DNA of 64,000 nt from Glandiceps talaboti (taxonomy: Eukaryota > Hemichordata > Enteropneusta > Spengelidae): the NCBI RefSeq assembly GCF_964340395.1, contig NC_135570.1:3792822-3856821 (forward strand), given 5' to 3'. Shown here piece after piece: positions 39,900-51,614 of the stretch. Below the pieces are notes generated by a model. The model saw nothing but the letters and a program-made list of their open reading frames with translations, did no database searches and was not told where the DNA came from. The position numbers were made by a program, and so were the translations under genes. Position 1 is the first letter of the stretch, and every line of letters starts with the position of its first letter.

Positions 39900-40586
39900 C
39901 AACTAGTACAAGTTGAATGTTGATGACTTGGTGAATTTGTTAGAAAATTCAAATTCAAATTGCCTCAAAATTATTTTAGATCCCTAGTTTATTTTCAATC
40001 ATCATTAAATTTTTCCATGGTTAAAGCTGTAAGACACTGGAATTATTTATAGCCAACCTCAAAATCTTCTCTTTTTTTTCTTTTTCTTGTGTGCATTTTC
40101 CAGTCATTTTTGTTGATTTTGTGCAATTTTTCATAACAGTAGATTTTTGTTATAAAATGGTGACGATGGTATAAAAGTACAATACATTACCAACTTCAGT
40201 GTAAAATGTGTTTTATAGTGAGACATCATATGAAACCAGTAACCACTTTATTACATCGCTAAAACAAAACTGCATAGTGAAGAACTGAACCACTTCTACA
40301 TGTCACCAAAATAAAAAAAAAATTAAAAAAACAACAAAAAAAACAGCGGAGCTATTCTGACCGATAGGTCGCTTGTTTAATGGTTCTGATTGGACATTTG
40401 AAAATCCAAGATGGCCGCCATAATCTGTCATTGTTCTTCATGTTTTGCCAATGATTTGATGCAACCAATCATCTCAGGCAAAGTGGGGTATACTTCCTCC
40501 ATAAAAATTAATTACGTTTCTTCAAGGGAGAACCAAGATACACAGAGTGAAAAGCAAAACTAAATTTAAAAACATTTTTTTTCTAG
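39900..40586. other. No gene seen; CDK11 intron after the LINE
   Basis: AT-rich with A/T homopolymers. It ends in a T-rich tract and CTAG acceptor before the next CDK11 exon. Confidence 0.5.
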
Positions 40587-42541
40587 GTCTTTAACATACA
40601 ACCCCGGCACGAGACGTATCACTGCAGACACAGCATTAGAACATGAATATTTCAAAGACTCACCTCTACCAATAAATGAGTCTGATTTCCCTACATGGCC
40701 AGCCAAAAGTGAGCAGCCGAGAAACACTACGAGAGAAACAAGTCCTAAAGCTCCTGAAGGTGGAATGAATTTCAACAAATTGGTAAGTCATAGTGCACAT
40801 CAAATCTTTTAATCAAACGACAGTAAAAGTAACAGTCAAAAGAAAATCGCGAAGTGTACACGACATCAGATTGAGTTCACATCTTGACTGTCCAATACGT
40901 TGCTGGGGTGTCCTTATCATAATTCCCCTTACAACTGTAGGCACACTGTAGGATGGTGCAGTGGCAATCAAATCAAGTGAATCACCTACTGTTGCCATGT
41001 GACGTCTGGTATATGTAAATATGGTGCTGATATATGTAACATAATGCCCAACCTCAAAAACCTTAGAAAAATCCTGTAAACTACATCTCACTAATACATC
41101 CATGATCTATGAGAGCTACCGTATCATCCCTTCGCTTACAACTGTAGGCACAGTGTTGTGGAAATCAAATCAAAAGAATCTCACCTTCTGTTGCCAATAG
41201 ACATCTGGTATACCTGTACATATATGTAAAGGTGTTGTTGTGTAATCTCCAACTTATGGGGGCCAAATGTAAACATTCACACCTGTCTAAGAGCTATCTG
41301 CAGATTTTGATCATAACATGTCCAAAAAAAATTGGGGAAAGTAATAGCAGTTTTGAACGTTTTGACTCTTATTTCGAAAACAGCAGAACCAGTGATGTAG
41401 CTAGACATGTGTTGTTGTGACGGAGAATGACCAGAGTGCATACTAGTATTTCATATTTTTTGTTCTAAATGGCATGTGCATGGTATAATGGGCTTTAAAA
41501 CCACTGCACCAGTGATAAAATAAAAAATTAGTTTTATTAAATTTTTGGCTATATAAAATTATATAATTTGATTATTAAATTCTAATAAAACGTCTTTAAT
41601 AATCTCCCAGTGATGTCAAACTAGTCAAAAGATTCATGTTGATTTTATATTCAGTGTCTGCATATTATATTTTGCACAAGCCAAGTTGAAGACATTCACA
41701 CAAAAAATATGGAATTTATACCGTGGTCTTCCTACATCATGCCAATGTAGTCAAAATTCAGGTCGATTGTATTCAGTGTCTGCATATTATACTTCGCACA
41801 AGCTAAGTTGAAGACATTCACACAAAAAAATATGGAATTTATACCAGGTCTTCCTACATCATGCCAATTTTGTATTCAGTGTCTGCATATTATACTTTGC
41901 ACAAGCCAAGTTGAAGACATTCACACAAAAAATATGGAATTTATACCGTGGTCTTCCTACATCATGCCAATGTAGTCAAAATTCATGTCGATATTGTATT
42001 CAATGTCTGCATATTATACTTTGCACAAGCCAAGTTGAAGACATTCACACAAAAAATATGGAATTTATACCGTGGTCTTCCTACATCATGCCAATGTAGT
42101 CAAAATTCATGTCGATTGTATTCAGTGTCTGCATATTATACTTTGCACAAGCCAAGTTGAAGACATTCAAACAAAAAATATGGAATTTATGCCGTGGTCT
42201 TCCTACATCATGACAATGTCATTGGTTCTTCATTGCTCAAAATCAAATGTTCAAAGTCACCACTATTTTGTTTTAATTTTTCATAAATTATGCACGTTGA
42301 ATTTTGCTTTCCTCAGCTGGAAATTTTGAAAATAGGTGAGACAAATGGGCGATGGTGTTTCACTATTCATCTTTTAGCTTGAAAAAAATTAATTTAGTGC
42401 AAAATACTAAACCTTTCATTTGTTTATTATTTTGTACAGGGTGAAGACGATGCTGACATTGATAAAGGATTCAGACTCACATTGGCTTCCCAGGGATCAT
42501 CAGCGAAAGGAACGAGCCAATCTGAAATTTCGATCTTTTGA
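40587..42541 (+). CDS. CDK11: CDK11 C-terminal exons, open reading frame retained
   Basis: Exon 40587-40782 (acceptor TTCTAG, donor GTAAGT) encodes the end of the kinase domain and linker: YNPGTRRITADTALEHEYF, SPLPINESDFPTWPAKSEQ, then SPKAPEGGMNF. Exon 42440-42541 (acceptor GTACAG) encodes GEDDADIDKGFRLTLASQG and ends SEISIF with TGA. These match, in order, the last part of CDK11 (family pattern YFPGRRISAEDGL, FPTWPAKSEQ, PPEGG, then an acidic stretch and GF.L). Both exons are free of lesions, unlike the upstream exons at 33216-34322, and the exons coding DMWSVGC to the last kinase helix are missing between them. As it stands the locus cannot encode a kinase. It may be a pseudogene with slow-decaying 3' exons, or a misassembled gene. 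Confidence 0.88.
40917..41240. repeat. Direct repeat of about 195 bp spacing in CDK11 intron
   Basis: TTACAACTGTAGGCACA occurs at 40929-40945 and 41138-41154, followed in both by AATCAAATCAA, CTTCTGTTGCC or CTACTGTTGCC, and CTGGTATA. Two diverged copies. Confidence 0.7.
41640..42220. repeat. About 122-bp tandem repeat, 5 copies
   Basis: TCAGTGTCTGCATATTATA starts at 41651, 41773, 41876, 42000 (TCAATG variant) and 42122; spacings are 122, 103, 124 and 122. Each unit continues TTGCACAAGCCAAGTTGAAG, then AATATGGAATTTATACCG and GTCTTCCTACATCATG. The last part of the unit resembles the 33.4-33.7 kb repeat (AAAAAATATGGAAT). It lies in the final CDK11 intron. Confidence 0.92.
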
Positions 42542-43683
42542 CACACAGACTTGAAAAGTACTTTATTGTATGTAGATTGAGAGGAGGGCGCCCCAGATTT
42601 GGCAAAGTGAAAGCTACAATTCTTCATCATGGCTGCTGATTGTTTGGCTGTGCATGAAACTGTGAACAAATTGTTCAGAAGTGCTTAAATGAGCAATACA
42701 GTACATGAATATCAGGTGAGAACTAGACGTCACATGGAGACATGATTCAGTTAGTCTTAAGCATGCAACAAGTAGACAACAGGATGTATTTCAGTCAGTT
42801 ATTTTACAATGCCATTCACAATAATGTTGTCAAACTTAGCATTCTGAAAATGCCACGAAATGGTTATGTAGGATGAATAACATTTATTTATCTACTGTCA
42901 AAAATATTTTGATCTTTCACCAAAGTGTTACCCTCTGAAACATGATATGCAGTGGATTTTGAAGTGCGCCCCCAATGATGATTGTATTGTGTTCTTTTGT
43001 TTACTAGACTAACAGTGAGAGGTGTAACTTTACCAGGACACTATGTCTTTGTATGTAAATTTTAGCTCTCCCTGCATCTTCTTACAACATCCTCACTTAG
43101 TCTCCAGGGACCTGGGTAAAACAGGAATTAAGTGCAGCTTCTTCACAGTACACAATGATGTTCTCATACTTATCAAATTGTAAAGCAGTGACTTTCAGTA
43201 GCTTTAACCAGTCAGAATGTACCACTCCATTCCAAGGTGAAACTGGGATATCACTGAAGGTTCCTTACTTTACCCAAATGGTGACCAATTAAATTATTCT
43301 ACATATCTCATCATAACAACTTAATGCAGTCAAGGATATTTCTGCCTTTAGTACAGTTGTATTGATTACTGTTATGAAATTACTCTTAGAAAATAGGGTT
43401 GACATTGATATTTGTACTTGGAATATATTGAACAAAGTCTAGTAAGAATTATAGTAGTCTTTATTTGGAGTGGTACATTATAATTGGTTAAAGCTACTAT
43501 GAAAGTTAATTTGTGTCATTTATTTTGAAATTGTTTCAAAATTATACTCAATAAATAAATTTTCTAATAAAGAATCATTTGTTGTGTAGCAAAAAAAAGT
43601 TCTTAACACTTACATTTATTTTGAAATTGTTTCACATTAATAGTCAATAAAAAAAATGTTCTAATAAAGAATTATTTGCAATT
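42542..43683. other. CDK11 3' flank with duplicated polyadenylation region
   Basis: AT-rich 3'-UTR-like DNA. A block TTTTGAAATTGTTTCA, then a CAATAAA-type word and TTCTAATAAAGAATNATTTG, is present twice (43521-43580 and 43618-43675), so several AATAAA signals lie in tandem about 1 kb after the CDK11 stop. Confidence 0.6.
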
Positions 43684-44100
43684 CTTTTTTCCAACTCGAC
43701 TCCTATTCCAACTCCAACTACCTACTTCCTACTCCTACTCCAACTCCAACTCCAACTCCTACTCCTACTCCAACTCCTACTCCTACTCCAACTCCAACTC
43801 CTACTCCTACTCCTACTCCTACTCCTACTCCTACTCCTACTCCTACTCCTACTCCTACTCCTACTCCAACTCCAACTCCAACTCCTACTCCTACTCCAAC
43901 TCCTACTCCTACTCCAACTCCAACTCCTACTCCTACTCCTACTCCTACTCCTACTCCTACTCCTACTCCTACTCCTACTCCTACTCCAACTCCAACTCCA
44001 ACTCCAACTCCAACTCCTACTTGCCAGTCTAGGAATTGAACTCAGGACTCTGTCTTGCCAGTCCACAATCTTACCCACTACTCTGTCGGGTCCCCCCCCT
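43684..44100 (-). mobile_element. tRNA-derived SINE-like head with long hexanucleotide tail
   Basis: Read on the minus strand, a tRNA-like head (A-box-like AGTAGTGGGTAAG, B-box-like GAGTTCAATTCC, about 44095 down to 44025) runs directly into a tail of about 340 bp made of GGAGTA and GGAGTT units (43684-44024). The tail reads as (CTACTC/CAACTC)n on the plus strand. Ser/Tyr/Asn-rich plus frames and an Arg/Ser minus frame across the tail are artefacts, not an RS-domain gene. SINEs commonly end in such short tandem tails. Confidence 0.65.
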
Positions 44101-44157
44101 TTTACACATGTGTTTTTATCACTTTTATCTATTACAATCACCAAGTGAATGAAAAAA

Positions 44158-44250
44158 ATTTTCTATACCATAGCAGGAATTGAACCTGAAACTTTACAGG
44201 CTAAGGGTTTGAAGTCAAGAACCTTAACCACTGTGCCACATGGGTCGTGT
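44158..44250 (-). mobile_element. Second tRNA-like SINE head
   Basis: Minus strand: TGGCACAGTGGTTAAGG (A box, reverse of 44222-44238) and GGTTCAATTCC (B box, reverse of 44176-44186) fit the Pol III consensus well, about 50 bp apart. Acceptor-stem pairing is poor, so this is a tRNA-derived repeat rather than a working tRNA. It lies next to the SINE-like unit at 43684-44100 in the same orientation. Confidence 0.6.
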
Positions 44251-47200
44251 GATGATATACATTACTTTAAACCCTACATATTTAAAGGATATTAATTATA
44301 TAGAAAATATATATGTGTGCATTAGCACATTACTCGATTTTTGATGACAATCTGCCGAACACTGCATTGGTAGCTATTGCAAGTAAGACTTTCTGTAGTG
44401 TAGTATCTGCTTTAGTCACACTGAAATAAAACACAATTTTTTCTTATGGAAAAAATGAAAATATTTTTTAATTACTTGGCAATGCAAAGTAATTTGAAAA
44501 AATAGAGAGTACATAACTACTTTTCAAAATTAGCATGTGAAAAAGTCTTTGATACTGATCATAAAAATAAAATGGGAGAGTTGAGAGCAAATAAATATTA
44601 CCCCCTCTGATAGAAAAATGATTGGACATTGCAAGTGAAATATTTTCATACCCTATTACATAGATATCAAATATTGTATTTCAATTTGTTTTCAATTCTA
44701 GTGTATGTCTCGCACAAAATATTATATTTTCTCAATATTGCAGAGAAGGCTATTAAGGAGCTGTGATGGACATTTTGTATCCATGGTTACAGACATTTTG
44801 TATCCATGGTTACAGAGACCCATAAGCATGTAGTTCATCACAGACAGGTATTTTCAAAATTTATTATATACATTCAAAAACAAAAAAGAACATTTACAAA
44901 GAAAGAAAATATACATATTACTAACTTAATTTTTAGTCACAATATTAAAGAAAATAAATGTGAAAAGTGTTTTCTTTTATATGGAAGGCAGTGTTTAGAA
45001 TAAAGCACTTTGGTGGCAGTGTGGTGCGAGGTAAGTTCATCTGAAGCTAATGTATATGTACTGTAGCTGTTTTTATAAAATATGTACACGAAGTAATTCA
45101 ATATGAGTGAATTTACAGTACTTTTCAAACTGTCAACTAATGATTTAACTTATCAACGGAATAATGCAACAAAGGGAATGTAATGATTTATGACACAGAG
45201 AACTTGTTTTATACAAGTAGGAAGACTTTGAGATGTTATATGGTGGTGTGTTTGTGTCGTTTTGTTTGGAAAACACTGTTGCAATCTTACAACATACTAT
45301 CAGTACCAGGAAACTACAAACTAAATGATATCTAATTTTTCTACACTATGATAACTAATATGTTATTGGTGAGTTTTTTGGTGAATAAAGAAGTGGACAG
45401 TAATGACAGTATAATGATAGAAATGATATTTTAGGCCAAAAAAAAAAGAATTGTTTCTGGTCAGGACATTTTGTGTAAAGTGGTGCAATGACAATATTTT
45501 TTTATAATTCTCAACAAACATGTCACTCAATCTACTATTTATGACAGGTACTGTTCTTTTTATTTAGTACTTTAGGGAAGGGTGTATGTCAGGGCAGATG
45601 TCATTTGCTTGTTCATGATTGGCTCTGCAGTTGTCTTCACTGAAGTACGGAGGGTTATTTTTGTGTTTCCCCGAATCTGCAGACTATATGGGCTGGACAT
45701 ATACAAAGAAAAAAGACAGACGGGAGGGTATTTAAGTGATACACTCACTGACCAGAAACAATTTTTTTTTTTAGCCTTAATAAGGAAATGTAAAATGAAT
45801 ACTCATCTATGAAATATGGTAAATAGTACCAATATAAAAACTGCCAAAATATTAAAGTGTAATTTGGGAAACTGAATTCATATTAATGCTATGTTATATC
45901 AACTTTCATTTATGTATTTATATAAAAAAGTTCTTTAGCGTTTTTAATCTGCAACATATAACACAGTACTACTCTGGTAATCAAGGCTTCAGTTTACTAA
46001 AGATAGACACAAACTAAAACTATTGTCGCAACATGTTGATACAACAGTGATACAAGCTATTGAATGGATGTTGGTTTAATTATAGTCTCAGGCATGGTAG
46101 AGTTTTATTGACAAGAGTTTGCTGAACTTGCAGTGTAGTGTTTTAGTACTTCCAATGTTTATACTATCTTGATCACAGAGTGATTAGAATTGTACAACAG
46201 AGGAACCACTATCACCCACATGTGTAATCTACCACATTGAAGAACGATAGATTTAGTTTGCGTCTATCTTAGTAAACTGAAGGCTGAATTACTAGTGTTG
46301 TAACATCATTGAGAGACATACTTATGATTGATATTCAGTTTGATATGGTATCTTGTACTTAAACACAGAACTGCCCTATATAAATAGGATTATGGCTAAT
46401 CTATGCAAATGTGGGAAATTCAAACTGCTGTACAGAGCACTAGCTTCTGGGTCTTGTTTTCAGAATTTTTTCTGTGCTCCGAGAAACACACAGGTCATGT
46501 ATCATGTACAAATTGTTTGTGAATGTCGTAGGATGGTAACTTGATACACAAATTAGTTGAAAATCAGTCTGTTTGTTTCATAGAATGAAAAAAACTTTCC
46601 AAATGAGACAAATTCCCCTTCAAACAGCTGCTTAGATTGTGTGTCATTCAGGATTATTCAAATATGCCGCATTTGCAAGTGAAAAACCCAGATATAGGGA
46701 ATGTTTATATTTTGGTGATTACTTGCCAGTGAGTCATCACAAGTTCTCCATCTCCAAACATACAGTCAGTCATACGCAAAATAGGGTCCCAGGCGCCGTC
46801 AGTTGTATGTTTAATAAACTGAATTTGTCCTACCTGTGGATGATGGACTGGGATGATGGACCACATGACACATGAGTATAATTACGATGTATTTGGGAAG
46901 TAGTTCTTGCTGTGTTCACTAATGGAATTATGGCACAAAACACTACATACAAAAATACAAATGCAACAAATAGTCACACTAATTTTATCACATCATAAAG
47001 TTCTCATATACATATTAATATATGGGTGCATTCAAGATACCTAACGTATGCAAAAGGCAAGCCAAATGACTTTTTGGTTGTATGTGAAACTGGTTGTCCC
47101 ACGAAATACTAAAATGGTGGTGCATTAGAATCAAATTTTTTTCTTGTAATGCTAGACATTTGGGCATTTTTGTTGACAAGGACGAGTCAGCTAATTGGAA

Positions 47201-48245
47201 CATAACATTGCATTTTTGTCAGGACACGAGGAAGCCTCAAAAAGCTGTCTATTTACAACTAGATGAACTATTGTTTCCTTTGACATATGACCTAGCTTCA
47301 AATTTTGGGTCGACTCACACGGTGTCAAATAATTAATTTTACCAGTATATGGTTTTGTGGTGGTTGAAAGTAGACAATAATGTAGGTGAAGTTTCTCAAT
47401 TAAATGGGTTGAAAAAATGACATGAGTACTTCACTAAAAGTTGCATTCACTGATGAAATGAAATGATTTTATGCAGACATACCAGCCATATTGATTTTCA
47501 TATGGCGAATCATATCCTGAGTATGTACTTCACTGTTAGCTTACATTTTTATTAAAACATGGGAACCATTAGTTGTTTCATAGGAAATGCTATCTAATGG
47601 ACTGCTAATTGGATGTATCTTGCACACGCCCTTTATATTGCAAATCTAACTGTACTGACATGGAGCCTGAAGGAATGATATTACCAACGTTCAATTCTGC
47701 CTTTCTGATTAATGTTATTCCTATGGACTTACTAGTATGTACACACACACACTGAGATTCATAACAAGTGTATTATTACATTTGCATTCATGTGATTTCA
47801 TGTGAATGAAACACTCACACACTCACTTGCGTACAGGTATGTAATGTTTGCGGTATTCCACTACAATGCAAATACCAATACATGTAGTAGGAGTGAACAC
47901 TATGGCAAGTTAATCACAGCGGCAATAATCGAGTACAAAAATGGCTGTTTTATACTCACTTATTGCACACATATACAGATTAGGGTGGCTGTACTTAATT
48001 TGTGTTTCTCATCACCTATATTTCTTCAATGATGCCCTCTATGGCAAGATTAGGAAATCTTGCATTACTGACTGTATCATGATGGCGACCACACGAGTGA
48101 ACTGAGTTATAATTTATTGCTGTAATTTGGGAAATTTAATAAGACAAAAGGCTCAAAGTTTCCTTCTGACTTTAAATTACCATTTCTGAGTCATATGTTA
48201 AAGTGCAACTGTGAAATTAAAATATTACCATTATGTATATTAATA
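44251..48245. other. No recognisable gene
   Basis: Four kilobases of AT-rich DNA. Short duplicated words (GACATTTTGTATCCATGGTT twice at 44768-44812) and several frames of 60-80 codons (45582-45812, 46639-46875, 47094-47336) were inspected. None shows a known domain, a start context or paired splice sites. The frame at 47094-47336 has the most protein-like composition but I do not recognise it. Confidence 0.4.
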
Positions 48246-48247
48246 TA

Positions 48248-48362
48248 TCTGACTGACTGACTGATTGATACACAAACTGACTGGCCAACTACTGATTGAC
48301 TGACTGATTGATTGATTGACTGACTGATTGATTGATTGATTGACTGACTGACTGACTGACAG
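48248..48362. repeat. (TGAC/TGAT)n microsatellite
   Basis: Mixed tetranucleotide array CTGACTGACTGATTGATTGA, interrupted near 48270-48295. Confidence 0.93.
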
Positions 48363-49189
48363 ACCCATTATTTTTAAGGTATTACGATGAGAAACACAGA
48401 ATTATTTACAGGCACCCTAAGTAAGTACAAATTATCTACTTTGGATCTGGCTTTAAACCATCTTTTAAATGTTCATAGCTTTATGGTTTTTGTTTGTCAT
48501 TATGGACTTTTCATCTTTCTGGAGAAAAATTGCCATCATTCTCTCTTAAATTAGAAGGGGGAATACTCCAATACATTAGTATATTGAGGTTATGTTAGTG
48601 TCGTAAAAAAAACCTCACAGAATTTCACTTTTGTATGCATGCTTATAAAAATCATGCAGTCTGAAGTTTTTAGAAATTTAATTAATAGTCCTGTAATTTT
48701 ATTAAATGGCAGTTTGTAGCATCATTGTTTTGTTTTGTAATATAGTAAATTTAGATTTAGTTAAGTTTCATAAAATGTCCTGGGATTGCATGAAACATAC
48801 ATTACAGGCAGTGTGTTGCATTGTTGCTGTGTGTTATAATGTACTATACTGGTAAGGGACAGTCTTGGAATGTCACCTAGGCTCAGGATATGAAATTCTT
48901 TGTTATGGGAAGGGGTTTGGTTCGTTTCAATCGCTGAACTTCATTTTTGCACAATCTATATTAACATTTCACTGTGGTTTCCATTTAGTATTAAATCAAT
49001 AACTTGGACAAAGATCAATAAATATGGACAAAAATGACACAATAGAACATCCATCACAAATCCCAATATTGCACTTGTGGAGTTTGGTTAAGGGGGAGAG
49101 GGGTCTTGACCTAAATGAAACAATTTCACTTGCTGAGCTTATGTGACATTTTAAGAGTCCCTAAATCATTCATTTGAGTTTGTCACTGA
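48363..49189. other. 3' flank of the minus-strand MAD2 exons
   Basis: No open frame of note. TTTATT at 48698-48703 gives AATAAA on the minus strand about 490 nt after the MAD2 stop codon. A block GCTGAACTTCATTTTTGCA (48933-48951) also occurs at 18609-18627 and marks an old dispersed repeat. Confidence 0.4.
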
Positions 49190-49854
49190 TCACTGATCAC
49201 TTTTGTAGGTTACCATGGCATCCACTTTGTGTATTGTTGTGGTAAATGATCTCAGTTTAACTTCTTGGGCCTGTGGTATGAGTTGGGCACCGGATTCTGT
49301 CCACTTTTCAGGTACATCGGCATCTTTGTCTGTGTAGATCAGCAAATCAAACACAGCTACAAGAAAAACAATCAAATTTGAATCACAATGATGAAATGAT
49401 ACAAGGGATTGATTTATAATAACAACCAAGTGACACGTCAGTTGCTCTTCAGGAAACATCAGTGTTTGTTATCTATAGCAACACAACATCATTGGTCAAA
49501 GGTCTGAATACGTAATCTTTGAGTGGAAGTTTTGTTTCCTTGCTCTGCAATCAGACTTTGTGTAACAATGTTAATTCCGAACTCTGAGCATGAATAAATT
49601 ACTGCATACAATTCAATGACATACTATACTTGTCAATTTGTCATATGACAGCAGGAGGGCATTGGCTACTACTGATATATCCATCCTCTCATATCGGTAG
49701 TATACAATGCCCTCCTGTGGTCACGGAATAATGATCACAGTATAACTTACTCGTTCCTTCCAAAAGTGGTAAAAATGTAACAGATGCTGTGATTTGTCTG
49801 ATAACTGCCTTGATTCCTTTGTTGATTTCTTCCTCCACTACTTTTCGAGGTTTG
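49190..49854 (-). CDS. MAD2L1: MAD2 spindle checkpoint protein, last two exons
   Basis: Minus strand. Exon 49854-49751 (acceptor CATTCCAG, donor GTAAGT) encodes KVVEEEINKGIKAVIRQITA then SVTFLPLLEGT. Exon 49356-49190 (acceptor CTTGTAG) encodes VFDLLIYTDKDADVPEKW, SGAQLIPQAQEVKLRSF, then TTTIHKVDAMVTYKSDQ and TGA. The join is in phase. This is the C-terminal 89 residues of the roughly 205-residue MAD2, including the mobile safety-belt region that closes around MAD1 or CDC20; the family pattern IRQITATVTFLPLLE..FDLLIYTDKD..VPEKW.ESG and LRSFTTTIHKV is clear. Upstream exons should lie above 49854 on this strand but were not found to 53.6 kb. The only other MAD2 exon seen (exon 1) is on the plus strand at 31174-31249. 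Confidence 0.92.
49647..49722. repeat. Imperfect inverted repeat in MAD2 intron
   Basis: GCAGGAGGGCATTGGCTACT (49651-49670) is inverted at about 49699-49718 (the reverse of AGTATACAATGCCCTCCTGT), around a loop of about 12 bp. The left side resembles 4255-4300 (CATATGAC followed by AGGAGGG), so it is part of a dispersed repeat. Confidence 0.6.
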
Positions 49855-51021
49855 CTGGAATGAGATGAATATATCGTATGACGAATATGTAAATTCTATT
49901 CGTGAATGTGCTACTCATGTAACACATGAAATAACACATTGTTTTCAGACAGGCTGCAGTGATTGGCTTAGATTGTATCACATGGTATGAAGCAGTGACT
50001 CAAAGTGACCTCAATTTGCATGTTTGGAAAAACAATGTCATTCCTTCAGCCTTCTGAACAGAAGATGCAAGTTCAATTCTTTCAAATTTGTCTTCTGAAT
50101 GTGTATAGCACTTGATTTATCATTACGGAATTAACAAAACACATGTTGGGCAATGATAGTAATGATCATATTACATATAAACTTCGTGTTCTAAGCTTGG
50201 ATCTGCTTCCACTTTCTTACACTACAGAAGGGAATTGATTGATGTCAAGTTTATTGTACATAGTTTTAATTGTAAATATGATGTCAACATAATTATATTT
50301 CTTTTATGTATAATGACATCCTAACAACGAAAGTACCTTATTTTAAAACTGATATTCTACTTTAAACAGAATTCATTCTATTTTTAACTCTTTGTCATTT
50401 GATATTTCACTTGTCATTATAAACAAGCATTTGAAGAATTTAAATACTCAGATTGCAAATCATTACCATGAGCTACTCATGAACAAGTTTGATCATGAAA
50501 ATCCCTGTACATGCAGGTGTCAGTCCGTCATTGTACAAAATGTTGTTGAATGTAATTTTATCTTTGTTTCCATTTATTGTGCACTATAACTGTAGTCTTT
50601 TTTTTCTATGTATATTTGATTTGGGTCCACATTTATAGGTGTTCATCACCTGTGTGGACTGCCTGACTTTTCAACTTATCACAAATCCCTCCTAGATTTT
50701 GTTTTTGAAATAAAAAAAAAACTTTAAAAATACGATTTACTTGGGCCATGGACACCTGTTGCTGTTCACAATACAAAGAAACTGACATTTACATAATAAG
50801 TCATTTTTTACCCTACAAACAGTCCCAACTAGCTGCCGATCTGAAATATTGACTCAGTACCTAGGATGAGGCGCCCTCACTGTTACACAGCATCTCTAAT
50901 CCCGAGGAGTCTTTAAAAATTGTCAAAAATTTATTCATGAGGAGATGAAACACAATATTTTGGGTATCAGATAACACCACAGGCAATAGAGAAGCAAAAC
51001 ATTAACGAGTATGGTTTCGAA
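49855..51021. other. No exon found upstream of the MAD2 C-terminal exons
   Basis: I looked on the minus strand for the MAD2 N-terminal and middle blocks and found nothing convincing. AT-rich, with short frames only. Confidence 0.4.
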
Positions 51022-51434
51022 GTGTTAATAGGGGCATTACAAGCTCAGTAATCACCTTTAGTAGTTTGAAAAGGTTTCTTTTGTTCAAACGAAGGCTGAA
51101 CGTTACCGAGAATTCCGTGATTTGCTCTTCTCCAATCTTCGGGAATTATCGGTGTTGCTGTGGCAAGCAAAGACTGATGGTTCCCGAAGATCAAATCACG
51201 GAATATATTATCGGTAACCAAGCTTTGGTGTATGTTTGAACAAAAAAGACCCTTGCAAACTACCACAGACGCTAGACGATTAACGCAATTATACCCTGAT
51301 TCAAGGTTAAAGACCAATGGCTCCCGAAGAGCAAATCACGGAATTCTCGGTAACCTTCGGCGGGTGTTTGAATAAAAGATACCCTTGCAAACTACCAGAG
51401 ACGATTACTGAGTTTGTAATCCCCCTAATAACAC
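51022..51434. mobile_element. Foldback element with three related arms
   Basis: GTGTTAATAGGGGCATTACA (51022-51041) is mirrored at the right end by the reverse of GTAATCCCCCTAATAACACC (51416-51435). TTACCGAGAATTCCGTGATT (51105-51124) is mirrored by the reverse of AATCACGGAATTCTCGGTAA (51334-51353). A third, direct copy of the right arm lies at 51187-51275 (CAAATCACGG, CGGTAACC, CCCTTGCAAACTACCA). Arms are about 120 bp. No clear target duplication is seen. Confidence 0.75.
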
Positions 51435-51614
51435 CTAGGCCTAATAGCAACTCTTGTTATGTTTCTTTCTTGTCTGTGATTCTATCTGATAGCCGTAATT
51501 TTGAGTTTCATAGCCTCATGAATAATCTTTTTGAGAATTTTACAGAACATGTCTTGAGTGAGTGGTGTGTGAGGGTGCCGCATCAAGGCATATCATATAC
51601 TCGGGGGATGATTG

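Noticed and set aside
43722-44144. Arg/Ser-dipeptide frame resembling an SR-protein domain, and Ser/Tyr plus frame
   Set aside because: Both are translations of a hexanucleotide microsatellite attached to a SINE-like head.
44158-44250. Functional tRNA gene on the minus strand
   Set aside because: A and B boxes are good, but the acceptor stem does not pair and the 5' and 3' ends are not tRNA-like; better as a tRNA-derived repeat.
47094-47336. 80-codon plus-strand frame with balanced composition
   Set aside because: No domain recognised, no partner exons, no splice or promoter logic; kept only as a remark in the regional entry.
49190-49459. Reading the whole 89-codon minus-strand frame as one exon
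   Set aside because: Only the part up to 49356 matches MAD2; a clear acceptor lies there and the upstream codons do not fit the family.
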